A stretch of 64,000 nt of DNA. Source: Oceanobacillus sp. FSL K6-2867. GTDB taxonomy: Bacteria > Bacillota > Bacilli > Bacillales > Amphibacillaceae. Shown here piece after piece: positions 19,287-28,752 of this stretch (positions are counted from its first letter, which is position 1; every line of letters begins with the position of its first letter). The stretch covers positions 4,337,832 to 4,401,831 of the forward strand of contig NZ_CP150144.1 in assembly GCF_037963145.1 (NCBI RefSeq), in the 5' to 3' direction. Made by a program: the position numbers and the translations under genes. The notes under the pieces were generated by a model. The model searched no databases. It was not told the origin of the DNA and saw nothing but the letters and a program-made list of their open reading frames with translations.

Positions 19287-19859
19287 TTATTTACCTGTTG
19301 GTTGAAAATTTACTTCTGTTTTAACTCCGTCACCAAATTCATCACGTACCATTTGCATGATGTTTACAACTTCTGTCTCTGTTAATTCCTCAACCTTTAC
19401 ATGAACATGCACCTTTTCTGCATCTGAGCGGACAAGAACATCCTCATAGCCTGTTGCGCCAACAATTTGTTCTTCAAGTATTGCTTCTTTAGCATCTAAA
19501 TTTTCTAATACATCGATTTCATTAAGTGCTTCCTCTTTTTCTTCTGCATTTGCGTTAGCGGATGCAACTACGTCTGTAAGACGGCTGATTTCCTTGCTGC
19601 GATCGTCCTGTATTTCCATGCGAATTGTTGCAAATAACTCATCCTGACCAAGGTTTGTAATCTCATCAACCTCTGCATCTTCGGTATTCTCAACATCCCC
19701 AACTTCTGTTGCTGCTGTTGTTGCAGCTTTTTCGCTATCTGGTTGTCCATCATTGATATACGCTAAATCATCACCATTTGGAGAAAGCATATAATACACA
19801 CTAAGCACAATCATTAAACTTAACATAGTCAATAGCCATACCGTTTGTTTTTTTAACAT
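19287..19859 (-). CDS. spoIIIAH: Stage III sporulation protein AH (mother-cell channel ring)
   Basis: Mother-cell membrane protein whose extracellular YscJ/FliF-like domain docks with forespore SpoIIQ to form the channel that supports late forespore gene expression. The 190-residue protein has one N-terminal membrane span (residues 6-26), an acidic linker (about 35-75), then a helical region and the C-terminal ring-building domain (VHVHVKVEELTETEVVNIMQ). It is the last gene of the operon and starts 11 bp after spoIIIAG. Confidence 0.95.
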   Translation of the reverse strand: MLKKQTVWLLTMLSLMIVLSVYYMLSPNGDDLAYINDGQPDSEKAATTAATEVGDVENTEDAEVDEITNLGQDELFATIRMEIQDDRSKEISRLTDVVASANANAEEKEEALNEIDVLENLDAKEAILEEQIVGATGYEDVLVRSDAEKVHVHVKVEELTETEVVNIMQMVRDEFGDGVKTEVNFQPTGK

Positions 19860-19870
19860 ACTATTACCTC

Positions 19871-20485
19871 CTAATTTTTTGGCATCACAGAAATTTTATG
19901 AGATGGAACATCAAGAACACGTGATACTGCTTCTACAATTTGATTTTTTACCGAGGGCTGATCAGCTCCTTTTGCTACTACAAACACCCCCCTGACCTCT
20001 GGTTGCTTTGTTTGAACCAATAATGGCATTTCCTGATCGCCTTTTCGTATTGTTACCACTTGGCTATCTTCTGTATTATCTTCAATCTTTCTTGTACCAC
20101 CATTACGATCAGATTCATCGGTTATCTGCTGACCTTTGGTGGTGTTCTTTTCATAAATATGTTCACTAGTTGCATTCAAATTAACCATAACCTCCGCATC
20201 TGTTACACTTTGGATTTTATTAAGCATTGCAGCTAAATCTTGTCCTAAACGTTCTTCTACATGACTCATATCTGAAGAAGACATTTCTGCTGCATCATCA
20301 GCTTTGGTTGTATTTTGAGTTTCTCCTTGAGGCTGCATGTCAAGTTCAGGCTCGTCCTCTGATGAAAAAATATTGCTAACAATAATTAGAAATACCCCAG
20401 TCAGTCCTAAGATTATAAGGTAGCCGATTTTCTTTGATGGAGGGCTGTCCCCCTCCGATTTCTTTGGTCGAAAGAAATTTTTCAT
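19871..20485 (-). CDS. spoIIIAG: Stage III sporulation protein AG
   Basis: Membrane-anchored ring component of the SpoIIIA-SpoIIQ feeding-tube complex. One span at about residues 22-40 (IGYLIILGLTGVFLIIVS) is followed by an acidic linker, and the ring-building fold lies toward the C-terminus (VRGVFVVAKGAD and NQIVEAVSRVLDVPSHKISV). The start at 20485 has a GAGGGAGGG site. The upstream frame to 20503 lies inside spoIIIAF. It overlaps the spoIIIAF stop by 4 bp, an ATGA coupling. Confidence 0.93.
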   Translation of the reverse strand: MKNFFRPKKSEGDSPPSKKIGYLIILGLTGVFLIIVSNIFSSEDEPELDMQPQGETQNTTKADDAAEMSSSDMSHVEERLGQDLAAMLNKIQSVTDAEVMVNLNATSEHIYEKNTTKGQQITDESDRNGGTRKIEDNTEDSQVVTIRKGDQEMPLLVQTKQPEVRGVFVVAKGADQPSVKNQIVEAVSRVLDVPSHKISVMPKN

Positions 20486-21111
20486 GATGTCCCTCCCTCC
20501 CAATAAATAGATACTTTCTTATCTGTTAACTCCCATACCTCCATTAGCAATGCTGCGATTTCTGCTTCAGTTTCTTCATTTCCCTCGACGCTTCCTTCAT
20601 CCTTATGCTGAGAATCAATGACTATTTCTTCAACTGTATCCACCGCTCCCTCCTCGTTCTCTAATCCCTTTATATAAACAATGACTTCTGCTAAATCCTC
20701 AAAGGAAAGGTTTTCCGTTTCTTCAAATGTAAAGTCGATGCTCGTAATCTCCATTTGGAATTCTTCCTTCAAGGGGTCCTCAGCTATATTTTTCAGTTGG
20801 ACAGTCATTTGTTCTAAAATATATGCATGTTGACTGTTTTGTATCTCTTTTTTTTGAAATTCTATTTGATTTTCTATATTTCCATCCTGACTATAGGCTT
20901 GATCCAGCTCATTAATAGACGTTTCTACAGCTTGTTCAATATCTGTATTAAACAGATAAAATACAGGCTTTAAGAGGATAAGAATTAAGATAAGTCCGAC
21001 TGCCAGCTTGACATATTTTTTCATCGAATCTACTGGAATCAGCAAATCAATAATTGCGGCAAGAATGATAAATAATATTATTTGGGTTACCCATTGTATG
21101 ATTACCTCCAT
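20482..21111 (-). CDS. spoIIIAF: Stage III sporulation protein AF
   Basis: Mother-cell membrane component of the spoIIIA complex. Two N-terminal spans (about residues 5-25 and 33-52, LAVGLILILILLKPVFYLF) precede a charged extracytoplasmic domain of about 150 residues with a ring-building-like fold in this family. The 209-residue length is typical. It follows spoIIIAE by 11 bp. Confidence 0.92.
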   Translation of the reverse strand: MEVIIQWVTQIILFIILAAIIDLLIPVDSMKKYVKLAVGLILILILLKPVFYLFNTDIEQAVETSINELDQAYSQDGNIENQIEFQKKEIQNSQHAYILEQMTVQLKNIAEDPLKEEFQMEITSIDFTFEETENLSFEDLAEVIVYIKGLENEEGAVDTVEEIVIDSQHKDEGSVEGNEETEAEIAALLMEVWELTDKKVSIYWEGGTS

Positions 21112-21122
21112 CGAACATCACC

Positions 21123-22301
21123 TTATCTCAGCAGAATAGTAATATTACTAGCGGAAACGATAATAACAATCGCCAATAAGAACATTAAGGATACCGCTAG
21201 TAAGCAGGCAAGAATGTATAAAATGTAATTGCTAATTGTATTTAAAGCTGTAATAACCGGGCCGCCTCCAATTGGCTGCAGTGCTGCAGCAGCTATTTTA
21301 TAAATCAAAGCAACCGCTGCTATTTTTAATGCTGGAAAGAGGACAATTAATAAAATGATCAGCAGCCCAGCCATACCGACAGCGTTTTTCAATACCAAAG
21401 ATGCACTTAATATGGTATCTGCTGCATCTGTAAATGTTCTGCCTACAACAGGAATAAAGTTGCCAGTAACAAATTTAGCTGTTTTCATTGCTAAGCCATC
21501 CTGAATTGCAGATGCTGTACCTTGAACAGATATGACTCCTAAAAATATAGTCAAGAATATGCCTAGTGCACCAAGTCCAACAGTTTTAAATAAGTTTGCC
21601 AGATGGGTCACTTTGTAATTTTCACTTAAACTGCTGACTATTAAAAGCATGGCTGAAAGAAACAGTAACGGTAGGATAAACGCTGAAACTAAAATTCCAC
21701 TGAAATTAATCAGAAAAATGATGATCGGGTGAAAGAATGAAACGGCTATCACATTTCCAAAACTGGCCATCATTCCTAGCACAAGAGGGAGTAAGGCAAT
21801 CATGAATCCTTTCATCATTTCAATTGCATCTTGTGTGTAAGATACAGCGACATAGAAACTGTTCAGGGCAATAAAAATGAGAACCAGATAGATGACAAAA
21901 TAAGCAATTTTACTGACTGCGTTTCGCTCGAATGCACTGTGCATCGTTTGTAAAATTACAGAGAACAGCGTGAGCATTAATAAAGTTCCTAATAACTTGC
22001 CATTGGCAATAAGTTCATGGAACAAGTACTCGAAAAATGCAATGATTGTATTTTTTAGTGAGAAAGAATCCTGGTTTTTAACGAATTCATAGATGCTCGT
22101 CTTTTCAATCTCAGGCAAATAGCCTCCATACTCCTCGACCAGTTGATCCCAATAGCTGCCTACACCATCAAGGGAGATTTCTTGCAGGATGCTTTCGTCA
22201 AAATGAATGTCATTATCTGCAGCGGCAGAAACAGTAACCTGTCCACACAAGAAACAGGCACTTCCAAGCAGAAATAGGATTATTTTTTTATATAATTTCA
22301 T
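21123..22301 (-). CDS. spoIIIAE: Stage III sporulation protein AE
   Basis: Polytopic membrane protein of the spoIIIA channel. The N-terminus is a cleavable-type signal (KIILFLLGSACFLCG followed by VSAAADN), then an extracytoplasmic segment and about seven hydrophobic helices through residue 390. The 392-residue length fits the family, which has a permease-like arrangement. Transport substrate is unknown. It lies between spoIIIAD and spoIIIAF in the conserved order. Confidence 0.94.
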   Translation of the reverse strand: MKLYKKIILFLLGSACFLCGQVTVSAAADNDIHFDESILQEISLDGVGSYWDQLVEEYGGYLPEIEKTSIYEFVKNQDSFSLKNTIIAFFEYLFHELIANGKLLGTLLMLTLFSVILQTMHSAFERNAVSKIAYFVIYLVLIFIALNSFYVAVSYTQDAIEMMKGFMIALLPLVLGMMASFGNVIAVSFFHPIIIFLINFSGILVSAFILPLLFLSAMLLIVSSLSENYKVTHLANLFKTVGLGALGIFLTIFLGVISVQGTASAIQDGLAMKTAKFVTGNFIPVVGRTFTDAADTILSASLVLKNAVGMAGLLIILLIVLFPALKIAAVALIYKIAAAALQPIGGGPVITALNTISNYILYILACLLAVSLMFLLAIVIIVSASNITILLR

Positions 22302-22341
22302 TCACCCACCCCGTTTGCTCCCTTCAACCAGTACTGAATAA

Positions 22342-22734
22342 TTATACAGACGGTAAAAAGCTAATAATCGCTTCAATAACTGCTGTTATGATTGGTACTG
22401 CAAGTAACAAGATAAATATTTTCCCTGAAAGCTCTATATAGTGCGCTACAGAACCAAGGCCCGCGTCCTTTGTTAAGTTAGCACCCAGCTCTGCAATATA
22501 CGCAATGCCAATAATTTTTAAAATTGTTTCCAAGTAAAGGCCCTCAACACTTGCCTTCTCACCGAGTGTCTGAATGGTCTGGAAAATAACACTGATTTGA
22601 TGTATGATTGCAAGAAAAATAATAATTCCTGTAATCAAAATAAGGAAAAAGGCAAAGGACTTATTCAGATCTTTTAAAATGATATATAAAATACTAGCCA
22701 CAACGCCTAATATAGCAATCTGCAGGATATCCAT
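22342..22734 (-). CDS. spoIIIAD: Stage III sporulation protein AD
   Basis: Small polytopic protein (130 residues, about four spans) of the SpoIIIAC/AD family. Recognisable by the N-terminal DILQIAILGVVASILYIILK and C-terminal PIITAVIEAIISFLP segments. It is the longer paralogue of spoIIIAC, 12 bp upstream. Confidence 0.93.
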   Translation of the reverse strand: MDILQIAILGVVASILYIILKDLNKSFAFFLILITGIIIFLAIIHQISVIFQTIQTLGEKASVEGLYLETILKIIGIAYIAELGANLTKDAGLGSVAHYIELSGKIFILLLAVPIITAVIEAIISFLPSV

Positions 22735-22746
22735 ATCATTTAGCTC

Positions 22747-22947
22747 CTAAAACAAAAATACAGATTTAATTTGCTGAAACAAATCAGAAAGTCCATTGAT
22801 TACAATGACAAGTACAATAATAAATCCAAGCAGTGTGGCAAATTGAGCAATTTCTTCTTTACCCATTTGCTTTAAAATCGTATGAATTAATGCTACGATT
22901 ATCCCTATCCCAGCTATCTGGAAAAGAATGGATGCATCTGTAAACAT
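22747..22947 (-). CDS. spoIIIAC: Stage III sporulation protein AC
   Basis: Two-span membrane protein of 66 residues, paralogous to SpoIIIAD. The start at 22947 (MFTDASILFQIAGIGII) has an AAGGAAGGAG site and gives the expected family length. A longer frame to 23001 would overlap spoIIIAB and has no ribosome site. Confidence 0.92.
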   Translation of the reverse strand: MFTDASILFQIAGIGIIVALIHTILKQMGKEEIAQFATLLGFIIVLVIVINGLSDLFQQIKSVFLF

Positions 22948-22969
22948 AAAAATGCTCCTTCCTAAAATG

Positions 22970-23482
22970 TCAAATGAGTAGCAACACAACAAATACCCCA
23001 CTTAAAACGCCTAAACTTTTTGCTAATTTTCCGTATTTACGGTCATGATCAATCGCTTCTTCCAGCACTCTGTCCAAGTTAACAATGGTTAACTGTATAT
23101 GTTTTTGCTGTTGGGTGATATCATGCTGACCAAGAGTTCTGCCGAATTGCTTTAATATTTCTTTTTCCGTTTCATGCATACTTGATTTTTTTAATAATGT
23201 TTCTACCTGTGCCTCCCAAACTGTAAAAAAATCAACTGTTTCTCCTTGCATTTCCTTTCCCAAAGAAGCGAAAAAACCCCGTAATGGATTCGGTATTTTT
23301 TTAGAAACGGATAGGAATGCATCGAACAATGCTGCTTGGCTATATATAATTTCTGCCTCAAGAATTTGTAATGCACTTTTTAATTGGCGAATATGCTTAG
23401 GTCGCTTCGTCAGCCTATTGCTCCATTCAAATCCTGCCAAGGTGGCTGTTCCGATTAAAAGCAGGGCTCCAATCCACTTCAT
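22970..23482 (-). CDS. spoIIIAB: Stage III sporulation protein AB
   Basis: Mother-cell protein with N- and C-terminal hydrophobic anchors (KWIGALLLIGTATLAGFEW and SLGVLSGVFVVLLLI) around a helical domain resembling GspF/type II secretion platform proteins. The 170-residue length is normal. It overlaps the spoIIIAA end by 56 bp with its own AGGGGTG ribosome site, so it is translationally coupled to the ATPase. Confidence 0.94.
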   Translation of the reverse strand: MKWIGALLLIGTATLAGFEWSNRLTKRPKHIRQLKSALQILEAEIIYSQAALFDAFLSVSKKIPNPLRGFFASLGKEMQGETVDFFTVWEAQVETLLKKSSMHETEKEILKQFGRTLGQHDITQQQKHIQLTIVNLDRVLEEAIDHDRKYGKLAKSLGVLSGVFVVLLLI

Positions 23483-24404
23483 TTGTCACACCCCTTGTTT
23501 TTTGCAGCAAATTATTTTCGTGATGATCTAGCACGTGGCTAATTCGACCAGGACTTGTATCATTTTTTAATACAATATAGCGTTCAAAGATATGTTGATT
23601 GAAAATCGGTTTTAAGGAGGGACGTCTTTTCAACTCATCGATACTTTTACCATGTATGGTGCAGATTACAGTAACACCTGTGTTAACTGCTTCCATCAGC
23701 GCATCGACATCTTGTTTATTGCCGATTTCATCCACTACCATCACATCTGGTGACATTGAACGAACGAGCATCATCATTCCTTCAGCTTTAGGACATGCAT
23801 CCATTACATCTGTTCGTAATCCTAAATTATGCTGCGGAACTCCTTTAATTGATGCACCAATTTCCGATCGCTCGTCAACAACTCCTACTTTTTTAGATTT
23901 TATCTTTTTTGAGCCATTGGAAATCAACCGGGTTACATCTCGAATCAAGGTCGTTTTTCCTGTCTGCGGTGGTCCGATGATTAATGTATTTAAATAGTCC
24001 CCGTTATATATATAGGGGATAATTGGTGAAGCTACACCAGGTTTCTCTTTAGCAATACGAATATTAAAGAAAGTAATATTTTGTATTGCTTTTACATTAC
24101 TTCCTGACGTCGTTACTTTCCCGGCGATGCCTACCCGGTGTCCACCTTCAATTGTGATATAGCCCTCTCTGAGCTCGTCCTCCAAGCGGTATAACGAAAA
24201 TTGGCTAAGCTGATTAATTAAAAATGTAGCCTCTTTCACTTGAGGGATAATGGGTTTAACCCATTCTGTCGTGTCATCAAAAATTAACTCAATTGGGCGA
24301 TTTAAACGAACCCGAATTTCCTGCAGCATATGCCATTTGTTATTTACTACAAGTTGAATAGCTTGTCTCATATCATTTGGAAATAAACGCATAATCTCGT
24401 CCAT
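23427..24404 (-). CDS. spoIIIAA: Stage III sporulation protein AA, secretion-type ATPase
   Basis: AAA-type ATPase related to type II/IV secretion motors, thought to power the SpoIIIA channel. The 325-residue protein has Walker A IGPPQTGKTTLIRDVTRL (about residues 139-156), a Walker B-like VMVVDEIGNK, and a GVTVICTIHG sensor segment. It is the first gene of the operon, behind a sigma-E-like promoter, with a GGGGA ribosome site. All eight genes AA-AH are intact and in order. Confidence 0.96.
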   Translation of the reverse strand: MDEIMRLFPNDMRQAIQLVVNNKWHMLQEIRVRLNRPIELIFDDTTEWVKPIIPQVKEATFLINQLSQFSLYRLEDELREGYITIEGGHRVGIAGKVTTSGSNVKAIQNITFFNIRIAKEKPGVASPIIPYIYNGDYLNTLIIGPPQTGKTTLIRDVTRLISNGSKKIKSKKVGVVDERSEIGASIKGVPQHNLGLRTDVMDACPKAEGMMMLVRSMSPDVMVVDEIGNKQDVDALMEAVNTGVTVICTIHGKSIDELKRRPSLKPIFNQHIFERYIVLKNDTSPGRISHVLDHHENNLLQKTRGVTNEVDWSPAFNRNSHLGRI

Positions 24405-24442
24405 TATAATTCCCCACTTTGTTTTGAAGCTGCTTTATAGTA

Positions 24443-24470
24443 AATGTATGTCGGATTAGATAATTTATGA
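24443..24470 (-). promoter_or_regulatory. Sigma-E-like promoter of the spoIIIA operon
   Basis: Leftward strand reads TCATAAA, 13-nt spacer, CATACATT. This resembles KMATAWW-N14/15-CATACAHT with the spacer one base short, about 40 bp upstream of spoIIIAA. Sigma-E control of this operon is established in B. subtilis. Confidence 0.7.
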
Positions 24471-24583
24471 CCTTGCTGCTATGTTCAAATAAAAAATGAG
24501 ACAACAAGAATAAAAGCAAAAACACAATGCTCGGGTATGTGATTACTCGCTCCTCCGGAAGATAGATGATTGCCCCCCTGTCT

Positions 24584-24763
24584 TGCACATACTGTGCGTC
24601 TTTGCACTTACGGACAGTGCCCCGAACTTTTGAGTGTCCGTTTTACCAAACATTCTTACGCTGGAGAAATTCTGGACAGACGGCATGACATAAGATAAGG
24701 GGAGTCTCATCAGCCGATTGAAGCTTTATGGACATGTCTGTATAGGTACTTACGTTATCCACA
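24584..24763. repeat. Structured, gene-free intergenic segment upstream of spoIIIA
   Basis: The 458-bp gap between spoIIIAA and efp (24405-24862) holds the sigma-E promoter, the efp terminator and this segment, which looks richer in G+C than its surroundings. It contains GCACA-TAC-TGTGC (24585-24597), CGGACA...TGTCCG (24611-24640), GGACATGTC, and a consensus DnaA box TTATCCACA (24755-24763). No open frame is credible. The CGGACA/TGTCCG hairpin resembles dispersed REP-like intergenic repeats of Firmicutes, which is unverified. Confidence 0.45.
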
Positions 24764-24793
24764 GCTTTCAAGTTTAATAGTTCCCAACACAAC

Positions 24794-24845
24794 AAAAAAA
24801 GCTGTCTTACAGAGGATTGATATCCTCCGTAAGACAGCTTTTTTT
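24794..24845 (-). terminator. Terminator after efp
   Basis: Long stem AAAAAGCTGTCTTAC... paired with GTAAGACAGCTTTTT and an inner AGAGGA/TCCTC stem, 18 bp past the efp stop on the leftward strand. Confidence 0.9.
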
Positions 24846-24862
24846 CTCATACAACGATATAA

Positions 24863-25420
24863 CTAAGCTCTTGATACATATTTTCCATCAGATGTATTGA
24901 TGACTAGAACATCACCCTGGTTTACAAAGAATGGTACTTGAACCGAATGACCTGTTTCCAGCTTAGCTGGTTTTGAGCCACCGCTTGCAGTATCTCCTTT
25001 AATTCCTGGTTCTGTTTCAACAACTTCCAGTTCTACGTTGTTTGGAAGATCGACACCAAGAACTTCGCCTTCATAGCTGATTACGTTTACTTCCATGTTT
25101 TCTTTCATAAATTTTAGTTGATCTTCAATTTGACTTGTCTGAAGTTCAATTTGTTCATATGTGTTCGTATCCATAAATGCATGAGAATCACCAGATGCAT
25201 ATAAATATTGCATTTTTTTATTTTCGATATGCGCCTTGCCAACTTTTTCTCCACCACGGAATGTTTTTTCCTGGATATTGCCGTTTCTTAAATTGCGCAG
25301 TTTTGAACGCACAAATGCAGCACCCTTACCTGGCTTAACGTGTTGAAATTCTAATACCTGCCAAATACCGTTGTCTACTTCAATTGTCAAACCTGTTTTA
25401 AAATCATTTACTGAAATCAA
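24863..25420 (-). CDS. efp: Translation elongation factor P
   Basis: Relieves ribosome stalling at polyproline stretches. The 185-residue, three-domain protein has the modification loop VKPGKGAAF with Lys32, the residue that is 5-aminopentanolylated in B. subtilis, and the C-terminal signature [20 protein letters not shown]. It sits downstream of the peptidase yqhT, the normal partner, with 23 bp between them. Confidence 0.97.
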   Translation of the reverse strand: MISVNDFKTGLTIEVDNGIWQVLEFQHVKPGKGAAFVRSKLRNLRNGNIQEKTFRGGEKVGKAHIENKKMQYLYASGDSHAFMDTNTYEQIELQTSQIEDQLKFMKENMEVNVISYEGEVLGVDLPNNVELEVVETEPGIKGDTASGGSKPAKLETGHSVQVPFFVNQGDVLVINTSDGKYVSRA

Positions 25421-25443
25421 GTCATTTCCTCCTTTATGTATCT

Positions 25444-26505
25444 CTACAGTTGTATCAATTCTTTTGAAGCAAAGGTTAGTCTCTCGTTTCCGGATTCTGT
25501 TAGTACAATATCGTCTTCAATTCTGCAGCCTCCAATACCAGCCACATAAATTCCAGGTTCAACTGTAACTACCATGCCTTTTTTCAAAACTTTATCCGAT
25601 CGATATGATAATCCTGGACCCTCATGAACTTCCAGACCTAAGCCATGCCCTGTAGAGTGTCCAAAATTGTCACCATAGCCTCTGTCTGTAATAAAGCTCC
25701 GTGTTAAGGCATCCGCTTCCTTACCTGTTATACCCGGTTTAATCCCATTTACTCCACGAAGATTCGCCTCTAATACTATATCATATATTTCCCGTAATTC
25801 GCTTGAAATTTTTCCAACGGCAACAGTTCTCGTGATATCCGAGCAATAACCTTCATATAATGCACCATAATCTAATGTAACTAATTCACCTGATTGTATT
25901 TCTTTATTAGATGCAACACCATGTGGCAGCGCTGAACGATACCCAGACGCAACAATTGTATCAAAGCTTGATGAAGCCGCACCTTGTTTGCGCATATAAA
26001 ATTCGAGTTCATTTGAAATATCGATTTCTTTTACACCAGGTTTAATAAACTTTTGGATATGAACAAACGCATCGTCTGCAATTTTAGCTGCCTTTTTCAT
26101 CGTGTTTAGCTCATCATTTGTTTTAATTAATCGTAGCTCTTCAACTATCCCGCTAACAGGAACCAGTTCCACATTAAAGCTCTTTTTGTAGTTTTCATAT
26201 TGTGTAAATGTAACATAATCTTTTTCAAAACCAAGACGTTTTACTTGCATATGTTTTAACTGATCTGTAATTTCACCTTCAATTAATTGTTTATGCTCAA
26301 TTACGTTAAAACCGTTTGCCTGTTCATTTGCCTGTTCCGTATAACGAAAATCCGTTATCAATCGGGCATCATCAAGAGATACCAATGCAATGCCTGCTGT
26401 ACCAGTAAATCCGGTCACATACCTTCTGTTGATTGGACTCGTAATTAGAATGGCATCAAGCTTATTTTTTTCTAATGCTTCTCGCAGCTTATTCAGTTTT
26501 TCCAT
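25444..26505 (-). CDS. yqhT: M24 family Xaa-Pro aminopeptidase/dipeptidase YqhT
   Basis: Predicted metal-dependent peptidase that removes residues preceding proline. The 353-residue protein has a creatinase N-domain (about 1-130) and a pita-bread C-domain with the metal ligands in [36 protein letters not shown] and VTVEPGIY and IEDDIV. The start at 26505 is chosen for the GAGGGAG site and agreement with family length. It is paired with efp, a polyproline-related linkage conserved in Bacillaceae. yqhS (aroQ), expected upstream from B. subtilis order, is absent. Confidence 0.93.
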   Translation of the reverse strand: MEKLNKLREALEKNKLDAILITSPINRRYVTGFTGTAGIALVSLDDARLITDFRYTEQANEQANGFNVIEHKQLIEGEITDQLKHMQVKRLGFEKDYVTFTQYENYKKSFNVELVPVSGIVEELRLIKTNDELNTMKKAAKIADDAFVHIQKFIKPGVKEIDISNELEFYMRKQGAASSSFDTIVASGYRSALPHGVASNKEIQSGELVTLDYGALYEGYCSDITRTVAVGKISSELREIYDIVLEANLRGVNGIKPGITGKEADALTRSFITDRGYGDNFGHSTGHGLGLEVHEGPGLSYRSDKVLKKGMVVTVEPGIYVAGIGGCRIEDDIVLTESGNERLTFASKELIQL

Positions 26506-26612
26506 CAGTTTCTCCCTCTCAATCATTTAACGGTTACATTTTATTATTTTTGTACAATTAAGTCTAACATAAATCGTTTCATTTGAGTATTGTTACTTCT
26601 ATTTGAACACAG

Positions 26613-27122
26613 CTACTCTTTTGACCTTTTGCTTAGTTGCACTTTCATATCAAAATATTCATACGAAATGGAGTAACCAACAAATGTTCCGTATAGAATA
26701 AATAAACTTACCGTCGATATGATGGTATTCAGAGTAACATCGGTTATACTCGGTACATTTGTAAAAATCGGCTGTATAAGGATAAAAATAATCCCCCATA
26801 AAATTATTCCGTATACAACACCCATCCACATGGAATAAATTTTTTTAAATACAGCGTAATAAATCCAAGCCGTTACAATAGACAGTATGCCAACTGCAAG
26901 AATCGTAAGAAGTGTCCCAAGCCATGTTTCCGTCCAATTGGCATTCGTCCATGATTTTAATATATAAGATTTAGGTGATATTTCACTAAAATTAAAGTAA
27001 TATAAGATGCACCACGCACACCCTAAAGCGATACCTCCTACAAATCCGGTAAAAAGGGACTTAGACAATAGTGAAAACTGCTCTTCTGAATTAGTTGTCT
27101 GTGATTCTTTCCCTGACTTCAT
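26613..27122 (-). CDS. yqhR: Conserved membrane protein YqhR
   Basis: A 168-residue protein with four hydrophobic segments (roughly residues 28-48, 68-90, 96-118 and 132-152), resembling YqhR of Bacillaceae. The start at 27122 has a TTTGGAGGT site; the frame upstream to 27173 lacks one. Position between yqhT and the yqhP-like gene supports the identity. No function is known. Confidence 0.8.
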   Translation of the reverse strand: MKSGKESQTTNSEEQFSLLSKSLFTGFVGGIALGCAWCILYYFNFSEISPKSYILKSWTNANWTETWLGTLLTILAVGILSIVTAWIYYAVFKKIYSMWMGVVYGIILWGIIFILIQPIFTNVPSITDVTLNTIISTVSLFILYGTFVGYSISYEYFDMKVQLSKRSKE

Positions 27123-27410
27123 TGTTTTACACCTCCAAATTCTATTATTACCAATCACCTGTAAACAAATCACAGCAAATGGGTACCATTTGAAATATTG
27201 GGCTAGTGGTAAACCGTTTTTTCAAGTAAAATAGAATTAAAGCAAACAAATTATGTATTGAATATTTTTGTGCGAATTAGGAAACAATTTCTAACAGGAA
27301 ACGTATATTCATTTAATTTGTAAAAAAAGGATATAAACTTGCACTTTAGTGGTATATACAATAGTAAAAGACTATTATTATATTACAAGACTGTGGAAGG
27401 AGGAATTTTA

Positions 27411-27788
27411 ATGAGCCGTAGTAAATTTTCAATTGTTGTTTACCTGATTATTGGGTTAGCGGTTATCGGTTTAATTTCACAGCTTTTTGGAAATACAATT
27501 AACTTTTTAACAAACATTTTAATCATGCTTGGTATTGGGGTGGCTGTATTTGCTCTGCTCTATTACTTTGTATTAAACAAAAGAACCCCTTCTAACTCCG
27601 ATGATATGAAAAAATACAAGAAGGCAGTAAAGCAATCAAAATCAAAATACAAGCAGCCTTCGTCCTATGCCGCCCCTAAACAGACAAAACCAGTTGCGGC
27701 ACAAAAGAAAAAACGAACTAAACGACCTAGTCATCTTAAAGTAATTGAAGGCAATAAAGCAAAACGAAAAGACCGAGCTTCTCTATAG
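27411..27788 (+). CDS. YqhP-like small membrane protein
   Basis: A 125-residue protein with two N-terminal membrane spans (about residues 7-27 and 33-55) and a strongly basic, low-complexity cytoplasmic tail (KKYKKAVKQSKSKYKQ, AAQKKKRTKRPSHLK). It matches the YqhP/SA1362-type family by layout and position, but I am not certain of homology. The start is set by a GGAAGGAGG site. Rightward transcription opposes its neighbours and ends in its own terminator. The tail could bind nucleic acid or acidic lipids, which is inference. Confidence 0.75.
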   Translation: MSRSKFSIVVYLIIGLAVIGLISQLFGNTINFLTNILIMLGIGVAVFALLYYFVLNKRTPSNSDDMKKYKKAVKQSKSKYKQPSSYAAPKQTKPVAAQKKKRTKRPSHLKVIEGNKAKRKDRASL

Positions 27789-27800
27789 CCGGTCTTTTTT
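27767..27800 (+). terminator. Terminator of the yqhP-like gene
   Basis: AAAAGACCG / CGGTCTTTTTT stem that includes the last codons and stop of the gene, ending in a T run. Confidence 0.85.
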
Positions 27801-27858
27801 ATTTGAGCATTTACATTTTAAACATAGTAAAGAATTTTTGAGAATTGTATGGTTCTCG

Positions 27859-28752
27859 TTATGTAGACCATCGTTTTAAAAAATCATCGGCATTTTCTTT
27901 CCCGCTTCGAATTAATTCTTTTTTTACTTCTTGTGAAATATGAAAATTAACTGCTCCAGTATTCGCAACAGGAACAAATAGAATATTCCTCTTTTCATTT
28001 TTTGAAATATATCTGGCATCATGGGCTTGCTTCATCGTAGAGAATAATGCTTGATACATATCCAAAGCATTTTTAATATCTCTTGGACCTATCCCCTTTT
28101 CAGTTGCGTCTGTCAATTTAATACCTAAAATTGGCCTTTTCTTGGTTTTATCTCCATTGTCAAATATCCATAATGGAAAGTTGCTTAAAAGTCCACCATC
28201 AACAATCACGCTTTTCTTTTTATACAATCCTGGCATTTTTTTGGGCATAAAGAAAAAAGGAAATCCTGCACTCATTCGAACAGCCTTTGCAACTGGGAAA
28301 TAATTAGCTTCAATTCCATACACACTTTCTAAATCATCAGGTATGACAATAAGCCTTCCTAAAGAAAGGTCGCTGACAACAACTTTGAAGTATCCTTCTT
28401 TTATATCATGAAAGGTACGTATATTTTTCCTTGCCAAAAGTTCTTCAAGCCAGCTTTCCAGCTTATTCCCTTTATTAATTCCGAGCTGACTGTACATAAA
28501 AAACCACTTCGTAAATGGCAGCAATCTTGTTAAAAGTGGTGGATCAATAAATTCAGTCAAATCAAGTTCATGTATAAGCTTTTCAATTTCGTTTATTTCA
28601 TATCCAGCAGCTACCAATGAACCGACAATTGCCCCTGCAGAAGTTCCCGCTACTCGCACTAATTGGAGTTGATGCTCTTTAAGACTTTCCAGCACTCCGA
28701 CATATGCAAACGCTTTTACTCCGCCACCAGAAAACACTGCATCAATCTTCAT
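27859..28752 (-). CDS. yqhO: Patatin-like phospholipase family protein YqhO
   Basis: Predicted serine acyl hydrolase of the patatin/RssA type. Motifs: the oxyanion hole FSGGGVKAFAYVGVL (about residues 7-21), the nucleophile elbow GTSAGA (near residue 37) and the catalytic Asp in VDGGLLSNFPLW. No signal peptide is evident, so it is probably cytoplasmic or membrane-peripheral. The ATG at 28752 has a GGGGAGAG site. Substrate unknown. Confidence 0.88.
   Translation of the reverse strand: MKIDAVFSGGGVKAFAYVGVLESLKEHQLQLVRVAGTSAGAIVGSLVAAGYEINEIEKLIHELDLTEFIDPPLLTRLLPFTKWFFMYSQLGINKGNKLESWLEELLARKNIRTFHDIKEGYFKVVVSDLSLGRLIVIPDDLESVYGIEANYFPVAKAVRMSAGFPFFFMPKKMPGLYKKKSVIVDGGLLSNFPLWIFDNGDKTKKRPILGIKLTDATEKGIGPRDIKNALDMYQALFSTMKQAHDARYISKNEKRNILFVPVANTGAVNFHISQEVKKELIRSGKENADDFLKRWST

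Noticed and set aside
24373..24588. 71-codon open frame upstream of spoIIIAA on the - strand
   Set aside because: It overlaps the spoIIIAA start and runs through the sigma-E-like promoter. It has no convincing ribosome site or family resemblance (it does not look like YqhV).
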